Positions 9,290 through 17,110 of a stretch of 64,000 nt of DNA are shown here, in pieces. The stretch is from Thalassovita sp. GTDB taxonomy: Bacteria; Pseudomonadota; Alphaproteobacteria; Rhodobacterales; Rhodobacteraceae. The stretch spans positions 3,162,001 through 3,226,000 of the forward strand of contig NZ_OY829290.1 in assembly GCF_963691685.1 (NCBI RefSeq). Direction: 5' to 3'. Each line of letters opens with the position of its first letter. Position 1 is the first letter of the stretch. Under the pieces are notes generated by a model, which worked only from the letters and a program-made list of their open reading frames with translations, was not told the DNA's origin and searched no databases. Position numbers and translations under genes: made by a program.

Positions 9290-9450
9290 GGACACCACAC
9301 CTCCCTTGTGTCGAGTTGCCATGGCGTATCTGTGGTGAAAACTAAGGATTCAGGCAAATTACTAATGGGAATGGTCATTCTTTTTTGTAATGATCTTTAT
9401 TCAAAGCTCGACTAAGATCGGTGGCGCTCTCCTTCTGCGATCCACGGAAT

Positions 9451-10341
9451 ATGCTCTTGAAGAATTCACCCAGCCTCACCTCGCTCAGAGCGTTTTCGGT
9501 TACCGGCAATTGCTTGAGTGTGACCGCCGCAGCCCGGCAGCTTGGTGTCACCCAGAGCGCAGTCAGCAGGCAGATAAAAGCGCTAGAAGATACGCTGGAA
9601 TTCAAGCTTTTCGATCGCGTCGGCAACAGCATTACGCTGACGGCGGAAGGTCAGGTCTTTCATCAACGGGTCTTCGAGACCTTTGGTCTCTTGGAAGACG
9701 CCGTAGACAATGCGACCGGTTCTTTTCAGAGGCAAAAAATTAACCTGTTGGCTCCACCAACTTTGGCGGCCCGTTGGTTGACCTTGCGTTTGGCGTCCTA
9801 TCCTCAACGGTTTCCGGGCGTTGAATTGGCTATCCACACCGAGCCATGGCCCAACATTCGGATGGATTGCGTCGTTAATTTCGGTACAAACCCAACTGTA
9901 GGATCAGAACACGTTCAATTGCTCGTGGAGCAGCATATTGCAGTCTGCTCACGCCAGCTCTTCGAGGACCGTGAGGCCTTCCGCACAAGCTGTCTGCTGC
10001 ATGTATTCGACAAGGGAAAACGCTTTCCTCTCTGGCAGGACTGGCTGGCACTAGAACCGGACCACCCCGACCTGCCCACCGGGGCATCAATGGAATTTGC
10101 ATCCCTTGAGCTTGCCATTCAAGCGGCCAAGAATTCGGTCGGCATCGCCATGGTAGATCGCAACATGATTGAATATGAGTTGGACGCGGGCAGCTTGGTC
10201 CAGATTTCGCCGACGACGGTGGTTGGCCCGAATGGTTATTGGCTTGAGATTTCTAGCGAGCAGCAAGCGAAGGGGCGCTCCGTAAAGTTTTTTCGGTGGC
10301 TGAGAAGTGTGGCAGGCTCAACGACAAGCGCGCTTTTGTAA
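9451..10341 (+). CDS. LysR-family regulator, GcvA-like
   Basis: A 296-residue DNA-binding regulator. The N-terminal winged helix reads LRAFSVTG, TAAARQLGVTQSAVSRQI, LEFKLFDR; the rest is the ligand-binding domain. ATG 9451 puts the usual ten residues before LRAF; GTG 9421 in the same frame would lengthen it by ten. It is transcribed away from the lyase/aldehyde dehydrogenase/reductase operon with about 160 bp between the starts, the standard arrangement for a LysR protein controlling its neighbours. The effector is unknown. Confidence 0.9.
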   Translation: MLLKNSPSLTSLRAFSVTGNCLSVTAAARQLGVTQSAVSRQIKALEDTLEFKLFDRVGNSITLTAEGQVFHQRVFETFGLLEDAVDNATGSFQRQKINLLAPPTLAARWLTLRLASYPQRFPGVELAIHTEPWPNIRMDCVVNFGTNPTVGSEHVQLLVEQHIAVCSRQLFEDREAFRTSCLLHVFDKGKRFPLWQDWLALEPDHPDLPTGASMEFASLELAIQAAKNSVGIAMVDRNMIEYELDAGSLVQISPTTVVGPNGYWLEISSEQQAKGRSVKFFRWLRSVAGSTTSALL

Positions 10342-10528
10342 CTGCAGTTGCCCGTGATAAGTCGGGTACTTAGCAGAAACATATGCACCCGAGTTTGCTG
10401 CAGGAGCAAATGGCGACTGTGTCCCGCATTGTTAAAGTTCGGCGGCCCGTTGGTTTCGCACTTGCGACGAATGTCGGGAATGCGGGCTGCGACCGCAGCA
10501 TCCAAACACGGTTTTGAGAGTCCGCTAA

Positions 10529-10550
10529 GGGCCGTCCCTGAAGACGGCCC
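10529..10550. terminator. Hairpin between LysR and recombinase genes
   Basis: GGGCCGTC (10529-10536) pairs perfectly with GACGGCCC (10543-10550) around a six-base loop. It sits 7 bp past the stop codon of the minus-strand recombinase, but there is no clear T-run on either side, so it is a weak or factor-assisted terminator candidate. Confidence 0.45.
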
Positions 10551-10556
10551 AAGTTA

Positions 10557-11189
10557 TTAGATTTCAATGGCCTCTGCTATCGCAAGAGCATCTTCAAGCT
10601 CGACGCCAAGGTATCTGACGGTGCTGTCCATCTTCGTGTGGCCCAACAGCAGTTGCACTGCCCGCAGGTTGCCCGTCTTTTTGTAGATTTGCGTCACTTT
10701 CGTGCGCCGCATCGAGTGCGTGCCGTATGCGCTCGCCTCCAGGCCGATCGACGTCACCCAATCACGGACAATCCGCGCATATTGACGGGTCGAAATATGC
10801 AGCCGCTCGTGAAACCGGCCGGGCCAGAGGTATTCGGATCCGACCATCAGCGGGTCTTGCATCCACCTTTCGAGTGAGGCTCGGGTGCCTTCCGAGATTT
10901 CGAAGCGGACCGGTTTCTGTGTTTTACTCTGCAGAACCGACGCTCGTTCCTTGATCTGGCCAGATGCCATGACATCGACGACCTTCATTTTGACCAGATC
11001 GCAGCCACGCAGTTTGCTGTCGATGGCGAGGTTGAAGAGCGCCAGGTCACGATGATTCTCGGCCAGTTCAAGTCGAACTCGGATCGCCCAGACGTGCTTT
11101 GGCTTCAGCGGTCGCTTCTGACCAACGATACGTCCTTTGTTCCAAGCAGGGCGCAAAGCGCGAATGGCAGGTAAGTTCGGTGTTTCCAT
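10557..11189 (-). CDS. Small tyrosine recombinase
   Basis: A 210-residue site-specific recombinase, essentially a catalytic domain with a short N-terminal helix region. Catalytic residues are readable: Arg in SKLRGCDLVK, the HxxR box in GTHSMRRTK, His in LLGHTKMD and the nucleophile Tyr in TVRYLGV. ATG 11189 is fixed by GGAGGAT six bases upstream; the frame is open further up but without another good start. It has no obvious att site or cargo beside it and lies between a LysR gene and the pterin genes. Proteins of this short type are common on alphaproteobacterial plasmids and islands. Confidence 0.88.
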   Translation of the reverse strand: METPNLPAIRALRPAWNKGRIVGQKRPLKPKHVWAIRVRLELAENHRDLALFNLAIDSKLRGCDLVKMKVVDVMASGQIKERASVLQSKTQKPVRFEISEGTRASLERWMQDPLMVGSEYLWPGRFHERLHISTRQYARIVRDWVTSIGLEASAYGTHSMRRTKVTQIYKKTGNLRAVQLLLGHTKMDSTVRYLGVELEDALAIAEAIEI

Positions 11190-11614
11190 GACTGATCCTC
11201 CGACCCGCCATGCCCTCCCACAACGACAACCCGACGTTGACCACGTCATCATATCACAGGATCCTGCGCCGCATTCGAGGTCGGTAAGAGCCCAGCATTC
11301 ACTTTGCTGCGCGAAGTGCGAGCGGCAGCAATGCGCAGAAAGCGGACTTTGCAAAATCACATCAACGGAAGCCAACTGTCCGCAGGTGCTCTCAGCCGTT
11401 GTGAGCGCTGATCGGTGGCGCTTCGGCGCTGGCACTCACAAAGTGAAATACCGATATTTTAAACCATCAGCCACCTTGCAGAAAGAAAGCGGGCCCAGTC
11501 TCAAACCAGAAAATAGCAGATGCAACGGGTAGTTACTGATCCATATGCGGCAGTACTGCGTAATTGATTAAAAGGTCCCGATCCAATTTTCTCCAATCGC
11601 AACGGACAGTATCA
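11190..11614. other. Non-coding stretch upstream of the recombinase and folM-like genes
   Basis: About 425 bp with no convincing gene. It holds the recombinase ribosome binding site and presumably the promoters of both divergent genes. I see short GC-rich near-palindromic pieces (GTGGCGCTTCGGCGCTGGCAC near 11413) but no recognisable regulator site. Confidence 0.4.
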
Positions 11615-12445
11615 ATGAATAAAGTGGCCCCAATTACCAAGCCCGCGCTTAACGTCGACGATATTTTCTTTACTGATGCGTATGAACAGCCGGCACCGCA
11701 AAACAGCGCTGTTTTGGTTACCGGGGCTGCGAAGCGTTTAGGGCGGGCGATCGCTGCGGACCTGGCAGGGGCCGGCTGGCGCGTTGTCATCCACTACAAT
11801 GGCTCAAAGGTTGCGGCCGGCCGTCTCAAAAATGACATCGAAGCTGCTGGGGGGCGTGCCGAAATTGTACAGGCTGATCTTTCCATTCCCGACGAAGCAT
11901 CGAAGTTGATTGAAAGGGCAGAAAACCTCTGCGGACCGATCGGCGTCCTGGTCAACAATGCGTCTGTATTTGAATGGGACGATTTGCCATCAGCCACGTC
12001 GGAGACCTTTGAGCAACACATGGGGGTGCACGTCAAATCGCCCTTGTTATTGTGCCAGCATTTTGCGGATCGTTTGCCGGAACAGGCGGGCGGCACCATT
12101 GTGAATGTGATTGATTCCAGGGTGCTTAGTCCTTCGCCGCGTCACCTCACTTACACGCTATCTAAATCGGGGCTTTGGAACCTGACACAGATCTTGGCAG
12201 AAGAATTTGCACCAAGGATCCGGGTCAATGCAATCGGGCCCGGTCCAATTTTGCCAGAAGCGGGCCGGACAGAAGAGCATTTTCGTGACCGCTGTTCACA
12301 GCTGCCCCTGCAAAGGCCTGCGTCTTTGTCTGAAGTATGCGAAACGATCCGCTTCCTGCTTTCTCAAAAAGCGATAACGGGGCAGATGATCGCTTTGGAT
12401 GGTGGGGAACACCTCACCGGCTATCGTCCGCGCCCGTCGTCGTAA
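11615..12445 (+). CDS. Pteridine reductase-like SDR (FolM/PTR1 type)
   Basis: A 276-residue short-chain dehydrogenase. The NADP-binding segment reads TGAAKRLGRAIA, followed by HYNGS, an Arg/Ser environment for NADPH. The catalytic region has NVIDSR and YTLSK: Asp replaces the usual catalytic Ser, as in pteridine reductases such as PTR1. ATG 11615 is the first good start, with a weak binding site. It is convergent with folE2, stops only 10 bp from it, and would act next to it: FolE2 opens the pterin path and a FolM-type enzyme reduces dihydromonapterin or dihydropteridines. An antifolate-resistant dihydrofolate reductase side activity is possible. Confidence 0.82.
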   Translation: MNKVAPITKPALNVDDIFFTDAYEQPAPQNSAVLVTGAAKRLGRAIAADLAGAGWRVVIHYNGSKVAAGRLKNDIEAAGGRAEIVQADLSIPDEASKLIERAENLCGPIGVLVNNASVFEWDDLPSATSETFEQHMGVHVKSPLLLCQHFADRLPEQAGGTIVNVIDSRVLSPSPRHLTYTLSKSGLWNLTQILAEEFAPRIRVNAIGPGPILPEAGRTEEHFRDRCSQLPLQRPASLSEVCETIRFLLSQKAITGQMIALDGGEHLTGYRPRPSS

Positions 12446-12455
12446 TCAGCCGACC

Positions 12456-13544
12456 TCAACCCACGTGATACATAGACGAGAACAGTCTGTGATCATAGCT
12501 CACCTGTTCGAACGTGCGGCCCTTGGTCAGGATCGAGACTGCATCGTGGCTATGCAGTGACTCTTGGTGGCTTGCGATCACGCGGAAGTCACCGATTTGG
12601 CTTTCCCGATCAAGGCCAGCAAAAATAAGTCGCACAGCGTCTTCGACAAAGATCGGATTCGACCCGTTCAATTCAGCGAACGCCTGTTCGTCTTCACGCT
12701 TCACCATCACTTGCGTTTCTGTTGGAATAGCTGTCAGGCATAGATCTACGAGATCTTCGACCCAAATCGTTTTGCCACCTTCGACCGCAACCGAAATACG
12801 TGCTACGGACCGTTGAGAGTGTGGCGTCGCGATCTGACCGCGGTTGATGCGCGCATGCTCAGACAGTTCCAGCGAACACGGACAGGTCGAGGAATAGACG
12901 TAGTCGAAATGCACTATTTTCGTTGATGATGCGCCTTTGCGGATCACCTCATAGGCAACGTCATAGTACTGGTATCCCTCAAGATTGCTGCGCAATGAAC
13001 GTTTTAGCATTGGGTAGCGCATGCTGAGTTGCAGCCGCGCATCAAAACTTTTGAGGTCATCTAGATAGCTTGTCAGAATTTGCTCGACGGTCTCAAGATT
13101 GAAAGGAGCCTCGGCATACTTGTAGAATGAGCGCATAATCCGGCTCATATTGATGCCCTTCTTCGTCGCCTCAAGAGAGACCGACCCCGTCACGGATGTC
13201 TCCAGCGTTAAAGGTTCACCCGCGCGTGTCTGCCATTTTAGCGGCAGGCGGAAATTCGAAATGCCAACATGCTGAATTTCGGTCTTGGACCCCTTGATCA
13301 GGCTCGACGGCCCGTTTTGAAGATCGGGCATCGCGGCTTTGTACGCCGCATCGGCCACAAAATCCTCTGGGTAACTGCGTTTCAAACCAATAGGGTTTTG
13401 ATGCGCCGGATGAGAATAATCGTTTTCTACCTTTGACTTTGTGTCGCAACTGATGGTGTCCTGCGCTTTTTGTTCTTCGTCCGAAGAGGCGACAGTAGAT
13501 GCCTTCGCATTGTTCAGTTGCTTGGGTAGCACGATCTCGTTCAT
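12456..13544 (-). CDS. folE2: GTP cyclohydrolase FolE2 (type IB)
   Basis: A 362-residue cytoplasmic enzyme that converts GTP to dihydroneopterin triphosphate, first step of tetrahydrofolate or monapterin synthesis. The family pattern is visible: VGISNFRLPL, GINMSRIMRSFYK, the catalytic Cys in SSTCPCS and the C-terminal SHQESLHSHDA. ATG 13544 follows TAAGGAG at a proper distance; ATG 13568 lacks one. The first 70 residues or so are low-complexity and acidic, longer than in most FolE2. FolE2 is the metal-flexible replacement for FolE and is often zinc-regulated; I could not pick out a Zur box. Pairing with a pteridine reductase suggests tetrahydromonapterin production. Confidence 0.93.
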   Translation of the reverse strand: MNEIVLPKQLNNAKASTVASSDEEQKAQDTISCDTKSKVENDYSHPAHQNPIGLKRSYPEDFVADAAYKAAMPDLQNGPSSLIKGSKTEIQHVGISNFRLPLKWQTRAGEPLTLETSVTGSVSLEATKKGINMSRIMRSFYKYAEAPFNLETVEQILTSYLDDLKSFDARLQLSMRYPMLKRSLRSNLEGYQYYDVAYEVIRKGASSTKIVHFDYVYSSTCPCSLELSEHARINRGQIATPHSQRSVARISVAVEGGKTIWVEDLVDLCLTAIPTETQVMVKREDEQAFAELNGSNPIFVEDAVRLIFAGLDRESQIGDFRVIASHQESLHSHDAVSILTKGRTFEQVSYDHRLFSSMYHVG

Positions 13545-13828
13545 GGTGTTTAACTCCTTAAAGAACAATGAGTATTACGCATCATGGTGATGATTGGATC
13601 ATATTACGAAGCATGTTACTGGTGCGGCGTTTAAACACTGTTTTTGCAGTGGGAGGCGGCCTGCGCTTTTCGCTGCAGCTTTGGCCTCGCAGAGGCAACC
13701 GCCATGGTAACAGGCGTCCTGGTCCGGCTCGCGCTTTGTGGGCGCGTAGGCTTGCCTCTTCGGTGCTGAAGGCGCCTTTCACCGCAACACTAGCGTATCC
13801 CGGTGCATGCTAACATGCCCGATCAGGT

Positions 13829-14863
13829 CTAACCGATGTTTTTGCCTGTCGTTTGCGACCCAGGAAATCCGCCAATCGCCCGGCCCACCCATTCGCGCGC
13901 TTCTGGAACAACGTCTTCTAGTTGAGGCAAATCGTTTACACATAAAAACTTGATCCCGGGATTGGTGGCCTTCGCCAGAAGGGATCGGGTTTCGGAAGGG
14001 CAACGTCCGATTCCCTGACCGCTCACGATATGGAGGTGATCATTGCTTGTCTCAAAAACAGCCTCCGTTGCGACAATGCAGGCGTGATTGTGTAAACCTT
14101 GAGGCAGGAACTGGCTTAGATCACGAAACCGATGTTTTGCATTGTTCCTGAAGGCTTCCCTGTGTCGTTCGAACAAACGTGACATGACCGAACGCCGCAA
14201 AGGATGAACCACATGTGCGGATGCAAACAGACGAGTTGCATCAAATCCCATCATGCGCGCTGCATTCAGTTGCATGTAATGATTGAACTTGGCCGGGTCG
14301 TTGCGCACCTCTGTAGGGCGCAGGGCGTCGTCATAGTCCACCCACCTTCCTCGTAACACAGGGGCATCTCCTCGGAATACGTCAGACGGGAACAGTGGCG
14401 CGGTCAGGAATACGTCGTCGTTGAAATACATGAAGCGCTCGCTCAGACCATCTATTCTCCAGAGCATGCTTTCGATTGCCAACGAGTTGAATGTCGGCAA
14501 ATCCGCGCTGAACTCCCCAAAGATCTCATGATGAAACACAAACCGTACCTTGGCCCGAAGACTGTTCGAAAGCTGCCGAAGATCTGGTGTTTCTTCGTCG
14601 ACAACAATCCAAATCCTCCGCACCCAAGGCGCGTTGTTTTCCAGTGATTGAAGGCAATACAGGATCTCATCGTTGCATGCCCACCGATGCGGATTGGTCG
14701 CGTTTTCATGAAGGGGGCGATTTTCTTTCGCCAAGTAGCGACGGCGCTTGCGTCTATGTTTTTCGGTGCTTCCGTCGACCCAGGTTATGACCGCATCGAT
14801 GGGGGTGTCTGCGCCGTTATCGACCGCACTTTGACTTACAGGTATTTCTGGCATCAACTCCAA
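13829..14863 (-). CDS. Stealth-family sugar-phosphate transferase
   Basis: A 344-residue protein of the Stealth family, which transfers hexose-1-phosphate in capsule or exopolysaccharide assembly and includes human GlcNAc-phosphotransferase. Conserved regions are clear: CR1 IDAVITWVDGS near residue 23, then NDEILYCLQSLENNAPWVRRIWIVVD, CR2 FNSLAIESMLWRI with YFNDDVFL, and later HVVHPL. There is no signal peptide; it acts on the cytoplasmic side. No other capsule gene is nearby, so it looks like a stray gene in an accessory region bounded by IS elements. The start could also be three codons later (MPEIPVS). Confidence 0.88.
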   Translation of the reverse strand: MELMPEIPVSQSAVDNGADTPIDAVITWVDGSTEKHRRKRRRYLAKENRPLHENATNPHRWACNDEILYCLQSLENNAPWVRRIWIVVDEETPDLRQLSNSLRAKVRFVFHHEIFGEFSADLPTFNSLAIESMLWRIDGLSERFMYFNDDVFLTAPLFPSDVFRGDAPVLRGRWVDYDDALRPTEVRNDPAKFNHYMQLNAARMMGFDATRLFASAHVVHPLRRSVMSRLFERHREAFRNNAKHRFRDLSQFLPQGLHNHACIVATEAVFETSNDHLHIVSGQGIGRCPSETRSLLAKATNPGIKFLCVNDLPQLEDVVPEAREWVGRAIGGFPGSQTTGKNIG

Positions 14864-15205
14864 TCTCGCATTCGTGTGTTACTTCATTGCCCGGCTAGGA
14901 AGACTGAGGCGATCGTTCGGCGCCCCAACTCCACTAAACTCATTTTTCGCTTTTTACATCTCGTTCGTTTAGGAACCCGATCACATAGATCGATCGCTCC
15001 GATGGCACAGGGGCGATTGGCTTTTCAAAGCTCTGCCCCAGGCTCTTGTTAGCAACGATATCGTCAAGAAGCTTTCATCATCTTGGCAAAGTGACTGCAC
15101 TGATGACATGGAAAAGATCACCATCGCTCTCGCAGCTGACGACGGTGATGTCAGCCCCATACTCGATGACACGATCCACGGTTTTTGGTCTGCCGCCCGC
15201 TACTC
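14864..15205. other. Gene-free flank of the IS3 element
   Basis: About 340 bp without a supportable gene. On the minus strand a frame beginning GRPKTVDRVIEYG near 15195 runs about 40 codons with coding-like composition, then stops at about 15080. The IS3 element is inserted just upstream of it, so it could be the stump of an interrupted gene, but I do not recognise it. Confidence 0.35.
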
Positions 15206-15285
15206 TGAGCTACCCCCTGAATTTCGGACACTGACGTAAGCTACGATTTGTTGTCTGCTGATCTTCGACGAAGAGGAGATCAAAG

Positions 15286-15579
15286 ATGTCGAAACGGAAG
15301 AACCATTCGCCCGATTTCAAGGCCAAAGTTGCACTTGAGGCTTTGAAGGGCGAGCGGACTGTTGCTGAGCTGGCGAGCCAGTTTGGCGTTCACCCGACGA
15401 TGATCCACAGCTGGAAACGGGCGCTTCTGGAAGGCGCGTCCGGCGTGTTCGAGCGTGGCGGAAAGAAGCCCCCAGAGATCGACGAGGAGCAGGTCAAAGA
15501 ACTGCACGCGAAGATCGGGGAGCTGGCCGTGGCCAACGATTTTTTGTCACGAAAGCTCAAGCCGTGGATCGGCAAGTGA
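15286..15579 (+). CDS. IS3-family transposase OrfA
   Basis: A 97-residue DNA-binding half of the transposase, with a helix-turn-helix (TVAELASQFGVHPTMIHSWKR) and a leucine-rich coiled segment (QVKELHAKIGELAVANDFLSRKL) used to pair with OrfAB. GAGGAG sits 7 nt before the ATG. It overlaps OrfB by 16 bp, with OrfB in the -1 frame, so a programmed -1 slip would give the active OrfAB fusion. Confidence 0.92.
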   Translation: MSKRKNHSPDFKAKVALEALKGERTVAELASQFGVHPTMIHSWKRALLEGASGVFERGGKKPPEIDEEQVKELHAKIGELAVANDFLSRKLKPWIGK

Positions 15580-16439
15580 GGCGCAAGATGGTCGAGCCTG
15601 GCAATACCAACCTTTCAATTGGTAAACAGTGCAAGCTGTTGTCGATCTCGCGGTCATCGTTTTACTACACCGCCAAGGGCGAGACGGCGATGAACCTGAT
15701 GTTGATGCGGCAGATCGACGAGCAGTTTCTGGAAGCACCGTTCTTTGGTGTCCGGCAAATGACTTGGCATCTGCGAAACGAAGGTCATCTGGTGAACGAG
15801 AAGCGCATCCGACGCTTGATGCGGCTGATGGGCTTGATGCCGATCTATCAGAAACCAAACACCAGCAAGGCAGCGAAAGGGCACAAGACCTATCCCTATC
15901 TGCTGCGTGGCCTACGGGTGGAGCGCCCCAATCAGGTCTGGTGTGCCGACATCACGTATCTGCCGATGCGCAGAGGCTTTCTGTATCTGGTCGCCATCAT
16001 GGATTGGCACACCCGAAAGGTGCTGGCCTGGCGCATCTCGAACACGCTGGAAGCCGACTTCTGCGTCGAGGCGCTGAACGAGGCCATCGCCAAGTTTGGC
16101 CCACCGGAAATCATGAATACAGATCAGGGCAGCCAGTTCACCTCGTTTGCCTGGACCGACCGGCTACGCCGATCCGGAGTGCGTATCTCGATGGATGGCA
16201 AGGGCCGGTTCCTGGACAACATCTTTGTCGAGCGGCTCTGGCGGAGCCTGAAATACGAATGCGTCTACCTGCACGCCTGGGAGGCCGGATCGGAAGCCAA
16301 AGCGGGTGTCGGAAAATGGATCGAGTTCTACAACCGAAAGCGTCCTCATTCCGCCCTTGGCGGCAAACCACCAGCCGTGGTCTATTGGCTGAGAAAAGAA
16401 GAAAACCAAACCGATCAGCAGGAGCAAAGAGTAGCTTAA
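15564..16439 (+). CDS. IS3-family transposase OrfB (DDE catalytic half)
   Basis: A 291-residue rve-type integrase domain. Catalytic acids are Asp in VWCADITYLP, Asp in NTDQGSQF and Glu in IFVERLWRSLKYE. The N-terminal part has the HTH_21-like region (EAPFFGVRQMTWHLR, RLMRLMGL). The listed GTG start only marks the frame; in IS3 elements this part is made mainly as a frameshift product with OrfA. The frame is intact to a TAA 39 bp before the right end. Confidence 0.92.
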   Translation: MDRQVRRKMVEPGNTNLSIGKQCKLLSISRSSFYYTAKGETAMNLMLMRQIDEQFLEAPFFGVRQMTWHLRNEGHLVNEKRIRRLMRLMGLMPIYQKPNTSKAAKGHKTYPYLLRGLRVERPNQVWCADITYLPMRRGFLYLVAIMDWHTRKVLAWRISNTLEADFCVEALNEAIAKFGPPEIMNTDQGSQFTSFAWTDRLRRSGVRISMDGKGRFLDNIFVERLWRSLKYECVYLHAWEAGSEAKAGVGKWIEFYNRKRPHSALGGKPPAVVYWLRKEENQTDQQEQRVA

Positions 16440-16563
16440 TCTACGCCGGAAACTGTCCAATGATTGGGGAGTAGCTCACTCTTCAGTGGATATGTTTTTC
16501 TGCACCTTTTGATTAGCATTAGTGCTAGGCATTCTAGGGGCAGCAATACCCCTCAATTTGCTG

Positions 16564-16608
16564 CTACTTCGTAACAATTTCCTCCGGCTTATGTCGTTCA
16601 TTTCCCAT
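16564..16608 (-). pseudogene. Remnant of a second IS3-family orfA
   Basis: On the minus strand GGAAAGGAGGATCAAAC precedes ATG 16608, followed by MGNERHKPEEIVTK and a TAG at 16566-16564. This is the standard N-terminus of an IS3-type OrfA, which would go on LRQIEV; after the TAG the frame still reads QQIE. So it is a decayed start of another IS element, unrelated in sequence to the intact one beside it. Confidence 0.6.
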
Positions 16609-17031
16609 GTTTGATCCTCCTTTCCTCACCGTCGGACCAGACCATTTCAGTGGAAGGAAGGTTATCGATCTCGACTAGAATGTCCGCTTCGGGCTGAAAG
16701 CTGTCATGCAGCAACAAGGTCATGAACGACTGTACCGGCGCGAAAGCCCATATAGCCGTGGAAAAAACTGGTCGCCGCCTTCAACGACAGCCTGGACATC
16801 ATAGAAGCAACATCGAATGATACAGACGTTAGTGGATCGCCTAATTTGGATCTCTAACTTGCAACAACTAATTTACATTAGCAGACACAAGCGCGCTTGC
16901 GTCTGTTTTCAAAGCGGGCATTCGCACTCGCACCGGAGGTAAATTTGGAGATGGGGGTACCAAAAGGGGGTATCAGAGTTTTCACCCGAACATTTTTCCT
17001 TTTATTTTAAAATATTTGCCTAGATTTTTAA

Positions 17032-17049
17032 GTTCCGCCCCCGGCACCA
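17032..17049 (+). other. tRNA 3'-end-like sequence, candidate attachment site
   Basis: GTTCCGCCCCCGGCACCA reads like the T-arm end, acceptor strand and CCA tail of a tRNA or tmRNA gene, followed by TTTTTT. No matching 5' half lies upstream; the DNA there is AT-rich. An integrase gene starts 62 bp downstream, the usual layout of an integrated element next to its att site. No second copy was found in the window. Confidence 0.4.
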
Positions 17050-17110
17050 TTTTTTCAGCTATCCCGTTGGTTTTGCTCCAGCTTTTTGAAGCTGCTTGGA
17101 GCCGTAGACC

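Larger units (their letters stand above)
15206..16478 (+). mobile_element. IS3-family insertion sequence with 3-bp target duplication
   Basis: The ends are inverted: TGAGCTACCCCCTGAAT (from 15206) on the left and, on the opposite strand, TGAGCTACTCCCCAAT (from 16478) on the right, both leading into a TGGACA/CGGACA motif. The 3-bp sequence CTC flanks both sides (15203-15205 and 16479-16481), the target duplication expected for IS3. It is 1273 bp with two overlapping frames. The clean ends and duplication show insertion was recent enough to stay intact. Confidence 0.93.
16479..17110. other. Accessory non-coding stretch between IS3 and integrase
   Basis: About 630 bp. It contains the dead IS3 orfA (16564-16608), an unrecognised minus-strand open stretch of about 60 codons (about 16600-16790, ending in the orfA remnant), an AT-rich tract around 16995-17030 and the tRNA-end-like sequence at 17032-17049. 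No complete gene. Confidence 0.5.

Noticed and set aside
15564..15579. Frameshift damage in the IS3 transposase
   Set aside because: The 16-bp -1 overlap is the normal programmed frameshift arrangement of IS3 elements.
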